Source of the DNA: Falsiroseomonas sp.
GTDB lineage: Bacteria; Pseudomonadota; Alphaproteobacteria; Acetobacterales; Acetobacteraceae
Reading direction: 5' to 3'
NCBI RefSeq assembly: GCF_030695085.1
Contig: NZ_JAUYTS010000070.1
Coordinates: forward strand, 1 to 64,000
DNA: 64,000 bases
Of this stretch, positions 60,781 through 64,000 are shown in pieces. How positions within the stretch are numbered: position 1 is the first letter of the stretch; every line of letters starts with the position of its first letter. The translations under genes were made by a program, and so were the position numbers. The notes beneath the pieces were generated by a model, which ran no database searches, was not told the DNA's origin, and saw only the letters and a program-made list of their open reading frames with translations.

Positions 60781-62156
60781 AGCGGGCGCGCGCGCGGCAG
60801 GGCGGCCAGCCCCACCGCCAAGGGCAGCAACCAGACGATGCGCGCCTGGTAGCGGTCATGCGGCTTGGAGAGGGCGCCGGCCGCTGCCGCATTGGCCGCC
60901 AGCGCGCCAAGCGCGAAGGCCAGCAGCGCCAGCCTCGCCCAATCCCGCGCCCGCACCGCCCGCCAGCCGAGCCACAGCGCGCCCGCCAGGCTGGCCAGCA
61001 GAACCGGCAGATGCGGCAGCAGCCAGGGCGCGGCCAGCGCAGGCAGGTCGCCGCGCATCTGCGCCGCGGCATCGAACTGCGCCAGCTCCTCGGCCGGGAA
61101 ATGGCCCTCGATGGCGCGGCGGGCGGAGGCCGCCAGATGGTCCGGCACCAGCGTATCGCCCACCTGCATCTTGCCGAGCTGCGCCAGCCCGTTGCGCAGC
61201 GCCGCGGCGGCGACCTGGCCGGGATAGGCGGCAAGGGTCTCGCCGATGATGGCGCGGGCTTCCTCGGCACCGCGCATCGCGCCCATGCGGCGCAGGCTGC
61301 CATCGGCCTCCCGGTTCAGGGGGCTGCTCTCGTCCCAGAGGAACTCGTCGCTGTCGATCGGCAGCCGGTCGGTGAAGGCACACAGGTGCCAGCCGGCATC
61401 CGGGCAGCGGTCCCGCAGCAGCGCCGCCGCCGGCCCATCCGCCTGCAGCCGCGCCAGCAGGAAGGAGGACCCGTGCGGCGAGGGCGTGAAGCGCCCGAAG
61501 GCGATGGCATTGGCCGTGCACAGCAGCAGCACCGCCAGCACCACGGGCAGCCCCGCCCGCAGCACCGGCCCCGGCCTCCAGGTCAGCACCAGGGTCAGCA
61601 CCAGAAGCGCGAGCGCCACCGGCAGATGCGAGAGATGCGCGGCCAGCGACAGCACCGCCAGGCTACCCACCCACAGGCTCTGCCCCAGCGTCAGCCGCCC
61701 AAAAGCCAGCAGATAAAGGCAGATCGGCAGCAGCCCGGTCAGCGCATCCGGCATCAGCGTCGCCAGGAACCAGGGCGCCGAGGTCAGCAGCCCCAGCCCG
61801 GCACAGATCAGCAGATGCCACCCCAAACCAGGCCGGCCCCGCACCGCGCCCTGCAACAGCCAGACCAGGTGCGAGGCGATCAGCCCCTGCGCCAGCAGCG
61901 GCGCCCAGAGCGATCGCTCCCAGTGGAACAGGTGCAGGAAGGGGCCATAGGCCTGGGTCTTGTCCCAGGGAACCTCCGGCACCGTGGTGTGCAGCAGGTA
62001 GGAGACGGTATCGATGAAGACCAGCGGATAGCCATTCAGCCAGGCTGGCCAGACCAGGAAAGGCGCCCCGGCCAATACGGCCAGCAGCGCGACGAAGCGG
62101 GGAATCGGGCCATGCGGCATCGCCGGCAGTTTCGTCTCCGGCACGGAAGCGGTCAC
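60774..62156 (-). CDS. Multi-spanning membrane protein, paralogue B (tandem pair)
   Basis: 460 residues from GTG 62156, which overlaps the stop of the upstream paralogue (GTGA); an ATG at 62120 is an alternative. About ten hydrophobic spans plus a conserved extracytoplasmic loop region. Characteristic strings: NGYPLVFIDTVSYL, PWDKTQAYGPFLHLFHW, LLARLQADGPAAALLRDRCP, and DSDEFLWDESSPLNRE. The first 350 residues resemble paralogue A at roughly half the positions by eye. Topology and the periplasmic DT-W-DK-YGP motif suggest a lipid-linked glycosyltransferase-like membrane protein, but the family is not recognised. Confidence 0.8.
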   Translation of the reverse strand: MTASVPETKLPAMPHGPIPRFVALLAVLAGAPFLVWPAWLNGYPLVFIDTVSYLLHTTVPEVPWDKTQAYGPFLHLFHWERSLWAPLLAQGLIASHLVWLLQGAVRGRPGLGWHLLICAGLGLLTSAPWFLATLMPDALTGLLPICLYLLAFGRLTLGQSLWVGSLAVLSLAAHLSHLPVALALLVLTLVLTWRPGPVLRAGLPVVLAVLLLCTANAIAFGRFTPSPHGSSFLLARLQADGPAAALLRDRCPDAGWHLCAFTDRLPIDSDEFLWDESSPLNREADGSLRRMGAMRGAEEARAIIGETLAAYPGQVAAAALRNGLAQLGKMQVGDTLVPDHLAASARRAIEGHFPAEELAQFDAAAQMRGDLPALAAPWLLPHLPVLLASLAGALWLGWRAVRARDWARLALLAFALGALAANAAAAGALSKPHDRYQARIVWLLPLAVGLAALPRARPLQ

Positions 62157-63517
62157 CTGAAGGCCGCGCGACCTTCGGCCGTCTCCGCGGGACGTGATCG
62201 GGGCAGCAGTGCCAGCCCGGCGATGACCGGCATCAGCCACAGGATGCGCGCCTCGTAGCGCAGATGCGGCTTGGACAGGCCGCCGGTGGCCAGCGCATTG
62301 GCGGAAACGCCCACCAGCACGCCTACCACCAGGCCGATGCGTTGCCGGTCCCCCAGGCTGCGCCACCAGGCGAACAGCGCGAGCACCGCGCCCGCCAGCA
62401 GCACCGGGACATGGCCGATCAGGAAGGGCGCCGCCGCCTCGGGCAGCAGGCCGCGCGGTTGCAGGGCGGCGTCATAGGCGGCCAGTTCGCGGGCCGGAAA
62501 ACCCTCCGCGATGCGCGGCCGGACGGCGGCTTCCAGGTGGGTCTTCACCAGCGTGTCACCAACCGTGGCCAGCACCATCTGGCGCAGCGCGTTCAGCGCG
62601 GTGGTGCGGGCGACCTCCAGCGTGTGGGTCCGCAGCGTCTCCGACACGATGAGGCTCGCCTCGGCTGAGAGCAGCGCGCCGCCAAGGAAGCGGGGCGTGC
62701 CATCCGGCGCGCGGTTCACCGGGCTGTCCGTCTCCCAGAGGAAGGCATCGCTGTCCATCGGCAGGCGGTCGGCGAAGGCGCAGAGATACCAACCGGATTC
62801 GGGGCAGCGGTCGCGGATGACGGCGGCGGCCGGGCCATCGGCTTGCAGGCGGGCCAGCGCGAAGGTGGCGCCATGCGGCGACAGCGCCGCGCGGCCATGG
62901 CCCCAGTAATTGGTGCCGAGCAGCAGCAGGATGGCCGCCACCAGCGGCGCCGCGGCCCGTAGCGCCGGCCAGACGCGGCGCGCCACCAGCGCCACGAACA
63001 CCACCAACGCCAGGGCCAGCGGCACATGGGACAGGTGGGTGGCGATGCCGATCGCGGCCAGCAGCCCGAGCCAAAACGCCTCGGCGCGCGTCAGCGCGTC
63101 CCGGGCAAAGCCCAGCAGAAGCAGCGCCAGCAGCACGATCGGCGCGAAGACATCCGGCATCAGCAGCGCGATGGTGAAGGGTGCGGTGGTCAGCGCCGCC
63201 GTGCCGAGGCAGGTGGCCAGCTGCCAGCCAGGCGAGGCCTCGCCCCGCAGCGCCCGCTGCGCCAGCCACAGCAGATGGGACACACATAAACCCTGTGCCA
63301 GCAGCGGCCCCCACAGGCTGATCCGCCAGTGGAACAGGTGCATCAACGGCCCGTAAACATGCGGCTTGTCCCAGATCACCAGTGGGCCCCCAGGGGGCGG
63401 CGCCGTCTGGTGCAGGAAGGCGCCGGTGTCGCTGAACAGCAGCGGGTAGCCGTTCAGGAAGGCCGGCCAGACCAGCAACAACCCGCCTGCCAGAATCGCC
63501 GCCAGGCGCAGGATCAA
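62153..63517 (-). CDS. Multi-spanning membrane protein, paralogue A (tandem pair)
   Basis: 454 residues from TTG 63517, overlapping the moaE stop (TTGA). About ten hydrophobic spans. It shares with paralogue B the blocks NGYPLLFSDTGAFLH, IWDKPHVYGPLMHLFHW, SLWGPLLAQGL, ATHLSHVPLALAL, SPHGATFALARLQADGPAAA, RDRCPESGWYLCAFADRLP, DSDAFLWETDSPVNR and SKPHLRYEARILWLMP. The pattern (first-loop Asp, WDK, YGP, DSD) suggests a membrane-bound enzyme with an active site in the loops. No family is recognised. Coupling with moaE is probably a chance of gene order. Confidence 0.8.
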   Translation of the reverse strand: MILRLAAILAGGLLLVWPAFLNGYPLLFSDTGAFLHQTAPPPGGPLVIWDKPHVYGPLMHLFHWRISLWGPLLAQGLCVSHLLWLAQRALRGEASPGWQLATCLGTAALTTAPFTIALLMPDVFAPIVLLALLLLGFARDALTRAEAFWLGLLAAIGIATHLSHVPLALALVVFVALVARRVWPALRAAAPLVAAILLLLGTNYWGHGRAALSPHGATFALARLQADGPAAAVIRDRCPESGWYLCAFADRLPMDSDAFLWETDSPVNRAPDGTPRFLGGALLSAEASLIVSETLRTHTLEVARTTALNALRQMVLATVGDTLVKTHLEAAVRPRIAEGFPARELAAYDAALQPRGLLPEAAAPFLIGHVPVLLAGAVLALFAWWRSLGDRQRIGLVVGVLVGVSANALATGGLSKPHLRYEARILWLMPVIAGLALLPRSRPAETAEGRAAFR

Positions 63518-63975
63518 GCCGGTTTCGCCCAGCGCGCGGCGGCGGCATCATCCGTCGCCTTGGCCTCGACCCAGCGGCTGTCGCCGCCGGCAAACTCCTC
63601 CCGTTTCCAGAAGGGGGCGGAGGTCTTCAGCCAGTCGATCAGGAAGGCGCAGGATTCCAGTGCCGCGGCGCGGTGGGCGGAGGCGGTGAGCACCAGCACG
63701 ATCGGCTCGCCGGGCACCAGGCGCCCGACGCGGTGGATCACGGTGCAGCCGGTCAGCGGCCAGCGCGCCCAGGCTTCGTCCGCGATCTTTTGCAGGGCGC
63801 GCTCGGTCATGCCCGGGTAATGCTCCAGCACCAGCGCCGCCAGCCCGTCATCGGCGCGGCACAGGCCGACGAAGCTCGCGAGCCCGCCGATATCGTCGCG
63901 CCCGGCGGTCAGCGCCGCCGATTCGGCACCGAGGTCGAAGGCCGCTTCCTGCACCCGGATGGTGGGGCCGGGCAT
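63514..63975 (-). CDS. moaE: Molybdopterin synthase catalytic subunit MoaE
   Basis: 153 residues from ATG 63975, one base after the moaD stop (TGA-G-ATG); a GTG at 63984 would add three residues. MoaE adds dithiolene sulfur, taken from the MoaD thiocarboxylate, to precursor Z. Features are GGLASFVGLCRADDG, LVLEHYPGMTERAL, VIHRVGRLVPGEPIVLVLTASAHRAAALESC and the catalytic Lys of PFWKREEF. Fits the Mo-cofactor demand of the formate dehydrogenase island. The distance in the window is large, so the gene need not be co-regulated. Confidence 0.95.
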   Translation of the reverse strand: MPGPTIRVQEAAFDLGAESAALTAGRDDIGGLASFVGLCRADDGLAALVLEHYPGMTERALQKIADEAWARWPLTGCTVIHRVGRLVPGEPIVLVLTASAHRAAALESCAFLIDWLKTSAPFWKREEFAGGDSRWVEAKATDDAAAARWAKPA

Positions 63976-63976
63976 C

Positions 63977-64000
63977 TCAGCCACCGGTCACGGGCGGGAA
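63977..64000 (-). CDS. moaD: Molybdopterin synthase sulfur carrier MoaD, C-terminal end (partial)
   Basis: Only the last seven codons and stop are in the window. They read FPPVTGG-stop, which matches the conserved MoaD C-terminus whose final Gly-Gly becomes a thiocarboxylate. The stop is followed after one base by the moaE ATG, as is usual for a moaD-moaE pair. The rest of the gene lies to the right of the window. Confidence 0.8.
   Translation of the reverse strand, partial: FPPVTGG

Noticed and set aside
1..64000. rRNA, tRNA, tmRNA, or prophage genes
   Set aside because: No gap long enough or with the right conserved sequence (tRNA T-loop GTTCRANNC with acceptor stem) was found; no phage structural genes seen.

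Overview
The window reads as chromosomal DNA of a high-GC alphaproteobacterium, most likely in the Acetobacteraceae (Roseomonas-like). This rests on strong G/C third-position bias, a PetP/PetR-type MarR-response regulator pair, a phasin, alphaproteobacterial-type DUF3305/DUF3306/DUF6352/DUF6505 formate dehydrogenase accessory genes, and frequent GTG/TTG starts with 4-base overlaps. I saw no rRNA, tRNA, CRISPR array or prophage. The only mobile DNA is at the left edge: the right end of an IS256-family element that appears to have inserted into an IS3-family remnant, followed by about 400 bases without a gene.

Layout. 0.7-4.5 kb: FAD-linked oxidase with a leader ORF, convergent with a GntR/FCD regulator, then an unknown gene. 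4.6-10.6 kb: housekeeping and stress genes (aroC, fabI, pdxH, a kinase-ATPase fusion, universal stress protein, pirin). 10.7-14.4 kb: secreted RTX protein, hydrolase, reductase, and a CcdB-like toxin whose antitoxin gene is reduced to a fragment. 14.4-30.6 kb: a large formate dehydrogenase island. A polyferredoxin-like gene runs leftward. Running rightward are a ligase-fold protein, DUF6505, DUF6352, DUF3305, DUF3306, TorD/FdhT, FdhX, FdhA (Tat-exported, Cys-type), FdhB and FdhC, ended by a perfect 12-bp hairpin. Next come mobB, moeA, mobA and fdhD and a LuxR-like regulator. The polypeptides, their maturation factors and the Mo-cofactor steps are therefore all encoded together; moaE and the end of moaD appear again at the far right edge.

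30.6-47.4 kb: a mixed metabolic region. It holds a membrane/spermidine-synthase fusion, an acetolactate-synthase-like ThDP enzyme coupled to an SDR that lacks the catalytic Ser-Tyr-Lys, a hybrid histidine kinase, murA, dcd, a Bug-type receptor opposite a maleate isomerase-like enzyme, an acyl-CoA dehydrogenase, a class V aminotransferase and a DSD1-type PLP enzyme. Two non-coding repeats lie here: a 69-bp tandem GC palindrome and a 138-bp MITE-like element. 47.4-56.9 kb: envelope and housekeeping genes (prs, pgeF, lgt, hldD, ubiK, proC, phasin), including an apparent 22-residue membrane microprotein between pgeF and a lipoprotein. 57-64 kb: the petP-petR-kinase operon, two small enzymes, and two tandem paralogous multi-spanning membrane proteins translationally coupled to moaE.

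Strongest leads for something undescribed: the DUF-rich formate dehydrogenase maturation block, the pseudo-SDR next to the ThDP enzyme, the tandem membrane paralogues, and the coupled small ORFs. All assignments come from reading the sequence; no database search was run.
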